Origin: Cryphonectria parasitica EP155 | Taxonomy: Eukaryota; Ascomycota; Sordariomycetes; Diaporthales; Cryphonectriaceae | NCBI RefSeq assembly: GCF_011745365.1 | Contig: NW_024468915.1 | Location: 1,652,653-1,716,652, forward strand | Direction: 5' to 3' | DNA length: 64,000 nt | In this document: positions 31,321 through 42,995 of the stretch, in pieces | Layout: each line of letters starts with the position of its first letter | Position numbering within the stretch: position 1 is the stretch's first letter | Position numbers and translations under genes: made by a program | Notes under the pieces: generated by a model | Database searches by the model: none | Seen by the model: only the letters and a program-made list of their open reading frames with translations | What the model was told of the DNA's origin: nothing

Positions 31321-31895
31321 AGTCGTGAGCGTAGACGGGTTGCGCGGTTAGAAAGATTCATGGTTGCATTGCTCTGGAGCATCTGGATAGACATTAGAAT
31401 GATGATGCAGGACAAAAAGAAAGTAGACGGTAGAGGTGGGCATTAGTTGCGAATGAATATCAATTCATGGTTTCTTCTCTTTTTGTCATTAGTCTGTACC
31501 GATGTGAACACGTCTTATCTATGCCTTGGGCCAAAGTCAGGTGCTGTGGTGTATACATAGATCTCTCTTTTCAAAAACGCAGCATTACCACCAATCGGCT
31601 CAGTCATCCCGGTCTCAGGAGTTTCTTCAAAGCGCCGCACCCTATCAATGCTTGTTTCAAGGCATAATGATTCCAATGTTCGTTCATTTGAGCGGCAATG
31701 TCGTGGCGCTTGGCCGCTTCAGCGCGGAGTTCCGATCCAGCACGTGTCCGAGAACCCGACGCGATGCTCGGTCCACGGCCAAGGGACATCTTTCCCCTTC
31801 GCCCTCAGCCTGGTGGTCTTTTCCGCCAGGTCCGGCGCGCTGGGCAACTGTCCTGCACGCAGCACAGATGCCTTCTTCTTCTGCCACCATACATT
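31321..31895. other. Tail-to-tail spacer
   Basis: Between the pyridoxal kinase stop and the dUTPase stop. Open frames here are shadows; no independent feature is supported. Confidence 0.6.
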
Positions 31896-32736
31896 CTAAG
31901 ACGATGGCTGCTGCTGGCCAATCTCCCTGCCAGCGCCATTAGCAGCGGCAGGGGCGACCTTTACCTCGACCGCTGGCGCGGGGGCAGCACCGTCCGTGGC
32001 CCCATCAGTGGTCGCGCTGACCGTCGCGACGAGCTTCGAGCCGAACCCACCGGTCGAACCAAACCCGCCAGCGCCGCGCACGCTGTCCTCGAGCTCGGCA
32101 ACCTCGACCACCTCGGGGGTGTAGATGCGCTCCAGCACGAGCTGGGCAACGCGGTCACCCTCGGAGACGGAAAAGTCGGCCTCGGAGTGGTTGAAGAGTA
32201 GGATCTTGACCTGACCGCGGTAGTCTGCGTCGATCACACCTGCACCGGTGTCTATGAAGTGCTACATGGGGTTAATGACCAGCTCACCAGTCGAGGTTTG
32301 TCCTCCCCGTGGAGGGTTTGGAGACTGCGTACCTTGGAGGCTAGGCCGGAACGTGGAGCGATACGGCCATCTAAAGTATTATGGTCAGTCTTCTTGGGAG
32401 CAAAGCGCAAGGACAAGGGGAAGTCGAGAGAAAGGAGGACGCACAAGTCCCTGGCGGGCATGCCATGCTGATGTCCGTGTCGACAAGAGCCTTGCCGCGT
32501 GCTGGGATGACGGTGGGCTTGGATGCATAGATGTCATAGCCGGCTGCGAAGGCGCTGCCACGGGTAGGCAGGCGAGCCTTCTCAGAGAGTCTCTTGATCA
32601 TGAGCGGAGGGGCGGCCATGGTGTCTGCAGATGAGGCGATAGTGGTGGTGTTGCTTGTAGTGTTCTCGTCGAGCTTGACGCGCTTGGCTGGGTGGGAAGC
32701 TGGTGATGACGGCTGGACGGTACTGTCGGTGGTCAT
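31896..32736 (-). CDS. DUT1: Deoxyuridine 5'-triphosphate nucleotidohydrolase (dUTPase)
   Basis: Three exons: 32736-32445, 32370-32333 (38 nt) and 32261-31896, giving 231 residues. All five motifs of trimeric dUTPases are present in order: [21 protein letters not shown] (assembled across the splice sites), [27 protein letters not shown] and the C-terminal P-loop-like [11 protein letters not shown]. The first 40 residues form a Ser/Thr-rich extension with a short basic patch AKRVKLDE that could be a nuclear signal; the C-terminus has an Ala-rich tail of about 45 residues after motif 5, longer than in yeast Dut1. The enzyme hydrolyses dUTP to dUMP, keeping uracil out of DNA. MCB motifs upstream match S-phase control. 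Confidence 0.96.
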
Positions 32737-33642
32737 GTTCTAGAAGAACTAGACAAGGTAATGTTGGTGATAGACGAGGAGACGAGTGAGTGAGTGAGTG
32801 AGTGACTAGGAAGCTGCAGATGCTTGTTTTCCCCCTCTTTACGAGTTTTTGTGCGAGGTTCTAAATATCTTGGAGAGAACGACGCGTTCGAGACGCGACT
32901 TACAGTACCACTTTAACGCCCCTCCCCTGTCTAGGTTGTCCTATCACGGAACTTGCCGCTGTTGTACCTTCTCTCTATAAGTTCTTTCTTATCCTCCCCC
33001 TTCATTTTTTGCTTTTCTTCCCCTCACCTCGTCTTCAGATTCGAGGCAACCCTAGTCTCGGATTCTCTTCTAATGTATTAAACGAGGTAAACATTTCATC
33101 TCAACGAAACTCAGAATGTTGATCAGTTGTAATGTCTGGAAAGTTTCGTAGTACTTCGGCCGTCGTACTTGAAGCAGGCAGCACTTTTGATTGGCCAATT
33201 GACTCAGAGCAAGACACCACCACATGCTGTCTGGTTCCCAACGCTGGATCTCAGATTGCGAATAATCAAAATTACATTGAGAGAGTTTCATCGCTGTCAA
33301 AAAGGTATGCGGCCTTTCATGTTGATATTACTTGGACTTCAGTTCGGATCCTGGCTTACAAGTGATGTGAACTCATTTGACTGGAGTCTGCTGTCTCCGA
33401 GAATAGCCAATGCCACTGGGCGCGCGCAAGTGAGTACTGACATTGCGCCAGCATCTAACTCGAACTTGTGTGCATTGACAGGGCTGACCTATGATATTCA
33501 TCCCTCCCTCCGTCCAAAGGATTCGTGACTCCATGCTCCCAAGGCGTCCTTCACGGCTCGACATGGTCAATTGCGATTGACAGCCCTGCAGAAGCGAGCT
33601 GAGTGCATGGGTAATGGAGAAGAATCCCACTGCCAAATCAAT
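32737..33642. other. dUTPase promoter and 3' flank of the coiled-coil gene
   Basis: Contains a (GTGA)n-type tract at about 32784-32806 and the MCB motifs listed separately. Small open frames at 33070-33528 have no domain and low coding quality. Nothing else seen. Confidence 0.55.
32882..32897. promoter_or_regulatory. MCB motifs upstream of dUTPase
   Basis: A perfect palindromic ACGCGT at 32882-32887 and an ACGCG core at 32893-32897, 11 bases apart, about 146-161 nt upstream of the dUTPase ATG. Spacing and position resemble MBF target promoters. Confidence 0.55.
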
Positions 33643-34729
33643 TTAATCTCCAATTTCCCTGCCAAAATCCACCAATCTCAGCCGCTTTGAATCCCGCGGG
33701 TGGAATTCAGCCACTTTGACTCGGGTTAGGAACCGAACGGACGCCGATTCCTCAGGGACATCGATATACGCTTCCGAGCTGGACCCTTTGGCTGCCAATA
33801 GTCTGTTCATCAACTCCTCGACCAACCTCTGCATCTCGTCCCCGGCTGCAGCCCGCCTGTCGGGTTCAGCCTCGTCACCCTCACCCTCAACCTCACGACC
33901 GTGACCCCCACCGAACATGTCGTCGATCCTCCTCTGCCGTTTGTCTGGCGCAGCATCTGCTTTGGGCTTCTTTCGCTTGCCTGTGGCGCTGAATCCGGCC
34001 TCTAGAATCTCTGCGTCGACGTCCATCATGTCGCCAGCCACTGGGCCACCAATCTGTTCCGCTGCCAGCAGTATAGCCAATCGCTCGTCAATGAAGGAGC
34101 CTAAAAGCTTGAGCAATCTTGATCTGTCTGCATCTGTTTCCTTGATTTGCCTCTTGATCTCCGAGATCTTTTCGCGCGCAACCTGACCAGGGCTCATCGC
34201 TGTTCTCGACTCGATACCTTCCCGTAGTGACTGGATTCGATTTTCCAAAGCTTTCGTGAGTGCCTTCTGATCAGCAAGGTTGGCCGTCTCTGTTTCCAAT
34301 TGGTCTTGCGCACTCTGTAGAGAGATCTTTTGCGAGGCAAGAAACTTCTTGGACTCCTGGATGGTCGAGTTGGTGGTGCGCAAGGCGACAAGCGCTGGGA
34401 CGACAGAGTCTGGAAACGGCAACAGAGGCTCGGATGCTGCAACCTCTTTGTACGCCTCAGCTACGGCGTCTAGCTGCTGTTTCGCACCCACTACCGCTGC
34501 GCCATCAGGCCTCCCTCGACTTTGCTGTCTCCTGGACACAGTAGCAAGTTTCTCATTCTCCTACCATTGAGTCAATCGCGAATCCTCAGTTGCTATTATT
34601 TGCTGGGTGAAATACCTCTGCGAGCGATCGCTTGAGCTGCTCAATCTTCTTCTGCAGCTCTTTTCGTGAGCGGTCCAAGTACGTGGTGTGCAAATTTTCG
34701 CTCGTCACCACCATTGCAGGGTCTTCCAT
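33643..34729 (-). CDS. Unidentified coiled-coil, nuclear-type protein
   Basis: Two exons supported: 34729-34616 and 34560-33643, joined in phase 0 over a 55-nt intron, giving 343 residues from the ATG at 34729. It opens with a heptad-like helix (YLDRSRKELQKKIEQLKRSL), then a second long coiled coil around residues 110-190 and a basic patch GKRKKPKADAAPDKRQRR before an acidic stretch; the C-terminus ends RLRLVDFGREIGD. I do not recognise the family; a kinetochore or chromatin-associated coiled-coil subunit is a guess from composition only. The open frame continues upstream of the chosen ATG, without stop, to about 34955 with coding-like content (SESLRLQGDASTRDALRAAF), so the true start may lie in a further upstream exon. 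Confidence 0.65.
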
Positions 34730-37042
34730 TTTCCACGAAGAGGCCCAGAGGTCCTTCTCACAGCCGAGTGTGATAGTTGATGTGATGTCTTCGGACAGAG
34801 GAGCTGCTGCTTGGTTTGAGCGGCCTATCGATGCTGCTGACGTCCCTTCCGCGAATGCTGCCCTTAGCGCGTCTCGTGTCGACGCGTCTCCTTGGAGCCT
34901 TAGGGATTCACTCGTAGCTTTGATACGATAGCCGCCAGTATTGTCACTGATTGGCTCAGCTCGGATTATTTCTCTTTCTCTTTTTATTTTTATTTTAATT
35001 TTTAGAGTGAGTCAAGGGGCGGATTGGTGTTGCACAGCACCAGGCAGAGTGGTTTCAAGGGGATGTTGCTTTTGTCCATCCCATTATGCACTGCGCCAGT
35101 GAACCACAGATGGCGCGTGTCGGAAGACCGGGAAGAATGTTCCGTGGGTCGAGGGACAAGGTCTGAGAGCGACAATAAAGAAACTTCATGTATCAGCTAC
35201 ACAGTGGGATGGGCAAAGCTGACATATATATGGTATTATTACAGTATGTACGATGTACTTGGTTTTTGCCCTCACTCATTATGACATGGGAGCTGGAACA
35301 TTCCTCGAATAGAGACAATCATTATTGGTAGATGTTCGTTGGAGGACGCCCAGGACGCCCTTAATGCAACCTCAAAAAAAAGACGGCAGGGCAGCGTGTG
35401 CAGGGGTCCTTACAGGGGCCAACAGCGTTCCTTCTTGGGGGGCCTACGGGTGGTGGCTGGCCAGGCGTCGCTTGGCTCAGAACTTTGTGTGACTGCGTCT
35501 GAAAGCACGGACCACCAGACCCAGACCCACAGTTGAATCTGCTGCGCGCGGGTGAAAGGCAAGGTGCAAGGGAATGGGAGCTAGCCTGTTCTTTATGGTA
35601 GATGGGGGGGTGTTCTTTCTTTTTCCTCGTCGAAATTCGAGCCCGCCCACCCAGTCTTCTCTACGACTACCACATCACCAAACCCTTTCTTTTTCCCATC
35701 CCCTCTTTCAACCTTCGCATCTCCGATCCCTCGCGTAAAGCCCAAGTAGTTCGCCACGGACACGAGGCCTAGCTGGGTTTTCTCTCGGTCCAGTCGTTGG
35801 CATTATTGCGACCGGTCTCCTGCACGTTTGATTTTCCTTGACGCCCCCCTGCTTTCGCCAGCCCGCCTGGTCTAATCCCCCTGTGTGTGGTTGATCTTAA
35901 CAGGTACGAACAAACGAATCCATCCCTCCCTCCTTCGTCTGTGACATCCGACAGACTTATCGCTTTTTCTTTGGATGGTCCACTGTACACAGGACGTGGG
36001 TGTGCTCTCAGTGTGCGCAGATGAGCCTCGCTGTTTCAGCATCCACTTTCCCCCTTCCTTGCCTGCCCCAGCTCCCAAGCTTCTGGGCTACCTTCCCACC
36101 AAGCCCACACTTTAGTTACCATCGAGCTATTTTACCTCGCCTCACCTTCAAAGAAGTTCTTCCCATACCATTTCTTGCCCTTTCTATCACGAATGAACCG
36201 GCCAGGAAGCAGATACCTAACAGGCCGCAGACAGATTCAATTTAGAGCAGGCAGAAGCGCCCCGCCAAACAGCTCCTCAGCCAACGGACCCGATACGACG
36301 CTGCGTTGGACGTAAGGAGTTATCTACCTGAGACGGCGACTTTAGGTGCTTGCTTCTCCGTGTGAAGGTGCAAAAGAAAGGTTTGAGCTGTGGTCTTTCG
36401 GCATTCTGACTGGCCCTTTCTACCTCCTCGCATCTGCCAACTTATTGAGTTCTTTTTGAGCACAACGTCAACCTCTCAAACCTCCGTCTTTTTCCCGCCT
36501 CGCCTCCCTTGACTACCTACCTGCACACCTACCTACCTTTACCCGACTACACAACCTCAGCCTCCTACACGATCCTCAATCGCAACCTGCCTTGGCACGA
36601 TACCTCAACCCGTCCAGCACTCCACGTCTCCTATCGCCTGGCCAGCATCCTGAGCAGGTAACACACACTTCAACCCATCTGAAGCAGTCATCAGAGAGGC
36701 GTTGTTCTCCCAGCACTTGACCTCTCTTCTTTCTCTCTCTCTCCCCCCTCAGCACTAGCAAAGCAATCGCCTGTTTGCGACTGTCTCTCCTGGCATATCC
36801 TGCACTGCATCGACCTCCCTCGCCGTCGACCCCGTTTATCTACTCGATCCGTCCAGCCCATACCCGGCCCGCCACTGCACCTGCACGTTTTCCTTCGAGA
36901 ATTCGCCCCACGGGTGTAGATTAAGAACAACAACAATTGAACTACTATTTCAAGAAAAGAAAAGAACCACAAAAAAAACAAAATTTCCAAGCATAATCAC
37001 TTTGACCTGGGAAAAGCTCCGGACCCAAATTGCATATCCATC
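34730..37042. other. Long divergent intergenic region; leader of the KH-domain gene
   Basis: 2.3 kb. The left 220 nt may be extra coding sequence of the coiled-coil gene. From about 35600 to 37040 the plus strand is rich in C and T, with many short tracts, as in long leaders of fungal RNA-binding-protein genes. An intron in the leader is possible, but I cannot fix its borders. No protein-coding gene recognised. Confidence 0.5.
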
Positions 37043-38580
37043 ATGTCGGCCTCACCCCCAACCCACTCGACCAAGCGTCCCCTGGAGGAGACCTCCTCCC
37101 CTTCCAGGACTGATCAGCCCGATGCGAAGCGGCCCGCCCTTGACAAGGTCATTCGAGGCGAGGAGGAGGAACTGAGGGAGTCACCCTCCGAGAACGGCCA
37201 CACCGAGGCCGCGGAGCTTCACTCTCTGCCGGAGATTCCGAAGACCGAGACAAAGACCAACGGCGAGAAGACAGAAGCCAAGGAGGGCCAGGGTGAAATT
37301 GTCGTGCCCGAGGTCACATCCGAGACGAAGCCGATCGTGAGCACACAGAGTGGACCGGGCAGCACAACTCAGGCGTCTTCCGCGGCAGCCCAGGACGAGA
37401 CGGCTTGGATCCACATACGCTCTGTCATCACTAGCCCAGAGGCCGCCACGATCATTGGAAAAGGTGGCGAGAATGTGTCCAAGATCAGGCAGATGTCCAG
37501 CGCTAAGTGCACAGTGTCGGACTACCAGAAGGGGGCCATAGAGCGCATTCTCACCGTCAGCGGCAGCGTTGATGCTGTTGCCAAGGTTCGTCAAAGTCCA
37601 AGATCTGATGTGTTTGGTGTCGATCAGTTCACTAACGTGGCCAGGCTTTTGGTCTTATCATCCGTACTCTCAACAACGAGCCGCTGGTGGAAGCCTCGAA
37701 CCCTCAGTCCAAGACGTACCCACTGCGACTGCTCATCCCGTCCATCCTGATAGGCTCTATCATCGGCAAGGGCGGCGCGCGGATCAAGGAGATCCAAGAG
37801 GCCTCGGGCGCCAGGCTCAATGCTTCTGACTCTGTTCTGCCGCTCTCGACCGAGCGGTCCCTAGTTGTCATGGGTGTTGCCGATGCTGTTCATATTGCCA
37901 CGTACTATGTGGCGAGCACACTACTCGAGCAACTGAACGAGCGGTTTGGAGGCCCTTCCGCCTCCGCATACGCCACTCGCAGCGGTGGACCGACCGGCGC
38001 GATTCCCGGTGGAATGCAAGTGGTTCCATACATGCCTCAGCCGGCCGGTGGAAACTATGGCCGAGCTGAGAACTACGGTAGACACAATCCCCGTCAAGAC
38101 CCTCGCTCGCAACAGATGCCGCAGTCATACGCGCCTCCGTACGGTGCGCAGCCTCACCCGGCCCAACCGAATCCTGCTGTCCCCATGCACTATGGTGCAC
38201 AGGCTGGCGGTGGTGCGTATGGCCCAGCACCTCATATGCAGCCTCACCATGGCCCCCACGCCGGTCCTCACGTCCACGGCAATCCCCAGGCACAGCCGAT
38301 GCACGGAGGCCCTGGAATGCCAGGAGCACCCTTGACGCAGCAGATATATATTCCTAACGATATGGTCGGTGCTATCATTGGCAAGGGTGGTCAGAAGATC
38401 AACGAGATTCGGCAGATCAGTGGCAGCGTCATCAAGATCAACGAGCCCCAGGACAACAGCAACGAGCGACTGGTCACCATCACTGGCACAGAGGAGTGTA
38501 ACCGCATGGCCCTATACATGCTGTACTCGAGACTCGGTGAGAGCTCAGACAAAGGCCCTACCCAGGCCGGACGAGGCTAA
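37043..38580 (+). CDS. Triple KH-domain RNA-binding protein (PCBP/Rnc1/Pbp2-like)
   Basis: Two exons: 37043-37585 and 37645-38580, in phase 0, giving 492 residues. A disordered acidic/Ser-rich N-terminus (about 115 residues) leads to KH1 with IIGKGGENV near 137-145, KH2 with SIIGKGGARI near 219-228 and, after a Pro/Gly/His/Gln-rich linker of about 150 residues, KH3 with AIIGKGGQKI near 425-434. All three keep the GxxG RNA-contact loop. This layout (two adjacent KH domains, a long linker, then a third) is that of poly(rC)-binding proteins and fungal Rnc1 and Pbp2/Hek2, which control mRNA stability and translation. The intron separates KH1 from KH2. Specific targets cannot be read from the sequence. 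Confidence 0.92.
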
Positions 38581-39945
38581 CCTTTCTATCAGAGAGCGAG
38601 AAGCATCGTATTTAGGTGACTCTTGAGAGTCATCTCGTGCGATCGTTATACGGCTGTCCCACCTTGGGGCCCGATCTTGCTAGACAAGTGTGGCCATGCT
38701 TTACACACAAATCAAACGGACTGTGTCGATCGTTCCGACAGGGCGGAGTTACGAAGGGGTACAAAAAATTATTCATCGACAAATCGCAGATGAAAACAAG
38801 CAAATTGAAGGTTATGGTGAATTTTTTAGCTCCGTTTGGGCAAAATGTACCCTCTTAATGAACACGTTCACTTCATTTACTCACTCTTTGCCCGCTCACC
38901 TGCTGTCCCTCTCCACGTTGACGCGCTTGCCTGTATTTCCCCCACCCCCTTCCCCTTCCGTCCCCAAATATTCTACCTGCCTGCCGGCCTGCCTGCCTTC
39001 TGCCTGCCTTGAACTCCCGACATGACGTTCCACTGTGCCCGTGATACCAAAAGCATTTTCCCACTCTATCCTGCCCATCAGTCTGCCCATATCCACAACT
39101 ATGTCTCTTCCTTGGTCTCTTGTTGCTGACAATTGCTCTGCTGAGAGGATTTCTCGGGACCTTGAGCTGAGGTCAACTTCATGGCGTATTACTTGTGCGC
39201 GATCCTGTGCTTACCCCCCCCCCCCCCCACAAAACACTTTCTGTGGCTACATTTGTGGCTTGATTGCTACAGTCTTGGAACCTGTTGTTCCTGGTATGAT
39301 GTTCTAGGCTGACTTTTTTGCTGGTAGGTGCTTCTTGTACAGGATCACAAACATCTACGAGCTTCCAGAACTGCAACCAGCTGATCACACTAGGTTTGAA
39401 GGGCAAGTCCCTTGATAGGGGTTGCCACAGCTTTTTTTTCTTTTTCATTGTAAGGGTCCAGATGCCCCAGGCATGCTGTAACTCTGTGCAATACGAACTA
39501 GCATACAGATCTTGGGCGAGATAGTAGCTATCTTGCCCATGTCCTGGTATGACATGCTTTGAGTGTTCAAATAATAAATGATTGGTGAGTAAAGGTTCGT
39601 GACATCTACCCAAATGATGTGTCTTTATTGCCGACTGCCTCAGAATTCTGTGAATCTCCTGGACAACGACTGCATGGCAGGCATGGGCGAAGTTGTTCGA
39701 TCAAGATTCACATAGCAGTAATTTCATATGTTGTCAAATCGTGACTTATCAATCTTCAAATTGGAAAAAGGTGATTTGCAAACTGCCTGCGCCCGATCGT
39801 ACACCAAGTATCCGAATAGTATCCTACAATCGTTCCAAATAGTTGATTTGCTCCTGTACTCCAAGCAACTGCTGCGACCCATAATGATGCGTCACCCTCA
39901 TGTGTCATTTTCGTATCACGATTTTGCAGCGCCCAGCACTTCATC
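38581..39945. other. Intergenic region
   Basis: 1.4 kb of 3' flanks from the converging KH gene and the small leftward gene, with a 15-C homopolymer at 39214-39228. No supported gene. Confidence 0.55.
39214..39228. repeat. 15-base C homopolymer
   Basis: Uninterrupted C run; likely length-variable and prone to sequencing error. Confidence 0.85.
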
Positions 39946-40259
39946 CTAAGAGGAAGGTCCATGAACCCAACTATCAAAAAATATTCATTAGCCCTAGCAC
40001 ATCAAAAGCGGCGCAAGTTCGTAGGTGAGAGCAGCGTTGCTTACTTGTTCCACATCTTGCCGATAAAACCAGGCGCTGGCCTTTGTTCACTCAAACTCTG
40101 TCGGCGTGCCTGAATTTTGGGGTCGTTGGGCCGCTTATTGTCGTGGAGAGAGGCGAAGAGGGGACCTGACCCACGGCGTCCACTCGTGGTAGGAGAGACG
40201 GGCAATCCGGCAGAAGAGGAGGAAGAGACGGACTCGGAGCGTGTAGACTTGGGATCCAT
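39946..40259 (-). CDS. Small hypothetical protein, 79 residues
   Basis: Two exons: 40259-40045 and 39970-39946, joined in phase 2 (donor GTAAGC, acceptor GATAG), giving 79 residues. The N-terminal third is Ser-rich (SESVSSSSSAGLPVSPTTS), followed by a conserved-looking core RRGSGPLFASLHDNKRPNDP and IQARRQSLSEQRPAPGFIGK, ending MWNNWVHGPSS. RRGS and RRQS look like basophilic-kinase (PKA-type) phosphorylation sites. If the intron is not spliced, the frame stops after MWNK. I recall no function for this family. Confidence rests on the clean splice signals and the non-random core, not on a known domain. Confidence 0.6.
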
Positions 40260-41702
40260 ACTGAATGTATGATATGGGTGATTGGCTTCAAGTAGGAGGT
40301 AGATAGTTAATTGATAGTCACTATTTTGATATTCTGTTCTTGTGAATGTGAATGTAAGGGAGGATGTACGGAACAGAAACACGCCTTGATAAGAACGAGA
40401 GAAGAGCAGGCGGGGTATTTAAACAATAATCATGCCACTGTCTACTGCGTGCCAGCACCCAGATTCCCATTCCCCCTCTCTCCCCAAATGCTCCTCAAAC
40501 CCACCATACACACGGCTCAAAGAAGATTCCACAGCGTTTGGTCGGGGACATGACCTCACCAATGATCGCAGATCTATGCTGAGCTGACCCTAGCCCAAAT
40601 GCGGGGGATGACGATGAGAAGGAGGACTTGGGGTAGGGATGGACGTGGACGCAAGCCGCTCAAGGGCATCCACATCCCCAACCCTTGCTATGTTTTGTGC
40701 TATATGTCTCTCTCTTTAGATAGTCTATATTGTCCAGAGTTTGATGTTAAGGGGGCGGGAAGGTACTTTTGGGACGCCCGTGCTCGACGTGGCGGTCGAT
40801 GTATCGCGTAATACTGCTTGGAGAGGGTGGCAGGGGCAGGTGCGTGTCAATGTACTCTACTCTCTATGTGCTCACCTTACCCCGCAGGATGCAGTCTGAG
40901 GTCGCGTGTCACTTTGTAACCATAACAGACAAACCATGAGGCGAGATACTTTCTGGGGGAAGGAGAGAGTGAGGACAAGTGACTCGATGTGGTCTGATTT
41001 GGACTGATCTGCCATGCAATACCCAGCTGGGGGTTACACCAAAATGTTACAGCATAACTCAACCCCCCCTCAAGGCCAGCGTCCCAGTCAGTCTATCCCG
41101 GGGCTTCCGTTAACACTTGTCTAGAATCTAATGACGAACCAATCCCAGCTATTGCTTTGACGGCGACATCAGACAAAATGATAAGGTTGTCATGTATTTT
41201 GGTCAAGCGTCCAACCCAGACCCTCCTCAGTCCTTCCCTCCTGCGCGATTCCTAGTCAGCGAGTCGCATGACCTTGATCGAGCTAAAGAGTCTCCATTCG
41301 CTGCCATCATGAAGAAGTAAGGGGTCATGGCCGTGCATGGCTAGAAAAATATGAAACTTTTCGACTACCAGCAGCTCAGCCAATCACAAGAGTGCTGAAT
41401 CAGGCCTAATGATTCTGATGAACGGTGGAAGAAAAATAGGGGTGATCTCGCCATCGAGTCTCCAGTCGCGAGGATCGAAGCCGCGTTTGAGTCGGTATCG
41501 ATGACGTTAAAGGGTCTGGAATTTGCCGCCGCCCTTGCAAGAGAGAAGCAGCTTAGGGGTCCAGGATCCACGGGATGGCGGAAGGGATCTGCTGCAGTGG
41601 GCTAATGCAGCCCTGGCTTTGGGCGGGTCCGGGGGGGATCGAGCCGCTGGCATTGTGGGCGACGACCCTTGTGGGGAAGAGACTGTCCATCGCATCTCTC
41701 AT
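40260..41702. other. Intergenic region
   Basis: 1.4 kb with the promoter of the small gene and the 3' flank of the F-box-like gene. No feature beyond short unsupported frames. Confidence 0.55.
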
Positions 41703-42995
41703 TTATGAGATCCATTCAACAGCCCAGTCGTACTCATCCACACTTTTGTATTGGTCGTCGATCACTTGTCTCTGCACATCGTCGTCTCCGTTAGGCACGA
41801 CTTGCTGCTTTTTCTTGGGATCATCTTCGCAGAGCTTCTTCAACACCTTCCAAGACACCCAGAGCAGATCACTACGCAGATCTTGAGAATACAAGTTCTC
41901 GGCTGCGAAGAGTTCTGGCGGTTTTGAAATCTCGTAACAGATCCCCTCGCCCCTTTTGACGACGTATAACATCTCGCACTGGATGTTTGTGAAATCATCC
42001 TGCTCGTCAAATCGCTCTCGAAGACCTGTGTTCAGGATGTCGTGACCCGGTGCGTCCCCATCCACCATTCCCAATCTTGCGGCCGGCGGCGAGGACACAA
42101 AGAGTGGAGCTGTTTCCCTCAAGAGGTTGCTGAACGCCGACACAAGCTCAGGCATCCGTAGCTCGCAAGTCGTGGGGCTGAGCTGGAAACACGATGGCCC
42201 GACAGTCGACCGATAGATCTCCATGGAGGCTCCGCTGGACGTGCCGTCGCGCTCCTGTACCAAGCGCCTCCACTCCTTGCACCTGGCATTTGCACCGTAA
42301 TTCATCGCCGTAGAGTCTGGGCAGATGAAGCGCAGTTCCTTCCAACCGTGGCCTCTACAAACCATCGCAGCTATCTCGTCCCATTCGCAGAGCCTGGGGC
42401 CCATGACAGTTAGGGTGTCCAGCCGCAATCCTGACAGCAGACTCAATGCTTGCTGAATATGGAGGAAGGTTATAAAGCACCTCCGGGTCGTTCCAGGCGG
42501 ACGGTACCACTGGTCTATGTAGCGGTGCCAGAACTCCCGAGGCGGTCGAACTGGCACGCGCATGTGGCGGATCTGGCCTAGGATGACATCCGGCACGAAC
42601 GCGAGCCGGTTGAGAAGCGTCACGGTGTCTTCAAAGTTGAAGAGGACGTGGCGTACCCAGGTCTGGCCTATCTCGTCATGGGCTCGCCTGCATGTCCTGG
42701 GGAGGGCCAATGCGTTAGGGTCCGACTTGATGCGGACCCGGTCGCCCTGTACGGGCAGGTCTCGCACGCCGAGCGAAATCCGGGTCATCGAGAAGAGGTG
42801 TCTGAAAACCATTTCCCTTACCTCCTGGGGGAGTTGGCTGAAGAAAGGGCATTGACGTTGTGGGTAGATCTCGATGGCGGCGGACGGGGTGGGTTTTCTC
42901 GGGCTTCTCGAGTGGCTTCTTTGGTGTCGGTCCGGGGCTGAGACGTCGCTCTTATCAACTCTGCCGATATTGTGCTGGTCTGCAATGGACGCCAT
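41703..42995 (-). CDS. F-box-like (DUF7730-type) hypothetical protein
   Basis: Single exon of 430 residues from the ATG at 42995. After a basic, Ser-rich N-terminus, FFSQLPQEVREMVFRHLF at about 51-68 matches the F-box-like start seen in many Sordariomycete proteins of the DUF7730/2EXR kind, where a short LPxEVR...I/V helix pair is followed by a poorly conserved alpha/beta region. The remainder (for example LALPRTCRRAHDEIG, TFLHIQQALSLLSGLRLDTLTV) fits that layout. An adaptor role for ubiquitin ligase is possible but unproven, and this family varies widely between species, which is typical of accessory genes. A TATA-like box lies about 120 nt upstream. Confidence 0.75.
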   Translation of the reverse strand: MASIADQHNIGRVDKSDVSAPDRHQRSHSRSPRKPTPSAAIEIYPQRQCPFFSQLPQEVREMVFRHLFSMTRISLGVRDLPVQGDRVRIKSDPNALALPRTCRRAHDEIGQTWVRHVLFNFEDTVTLLNRLAFVPDVILGQIRHMRVPVRPPREFWHRYIDQWYRPPGTTRRCFITFLHIQQALSLLSGLRLDTLTVMGPRLCEWDEIAAMVCRGHGWKELRFICPDSTAMNYGANARCKEWRRLVQERDGTSSGASMEIYRSTVGPSCFQLSPTTCELRMPELVSAFSNLLRETAPLFVSSPPAARLGMVDGDAPGHDILNTGLRERFDEQDDFTNIQCEMLYVVKRGEGICYEISKPPELFAAENLYSQDLRSDLLWVSWKVLKKLCEDDPKKKQQVVPNGDDDVQRQVIDDQYKSVDEYDWAVEWIS

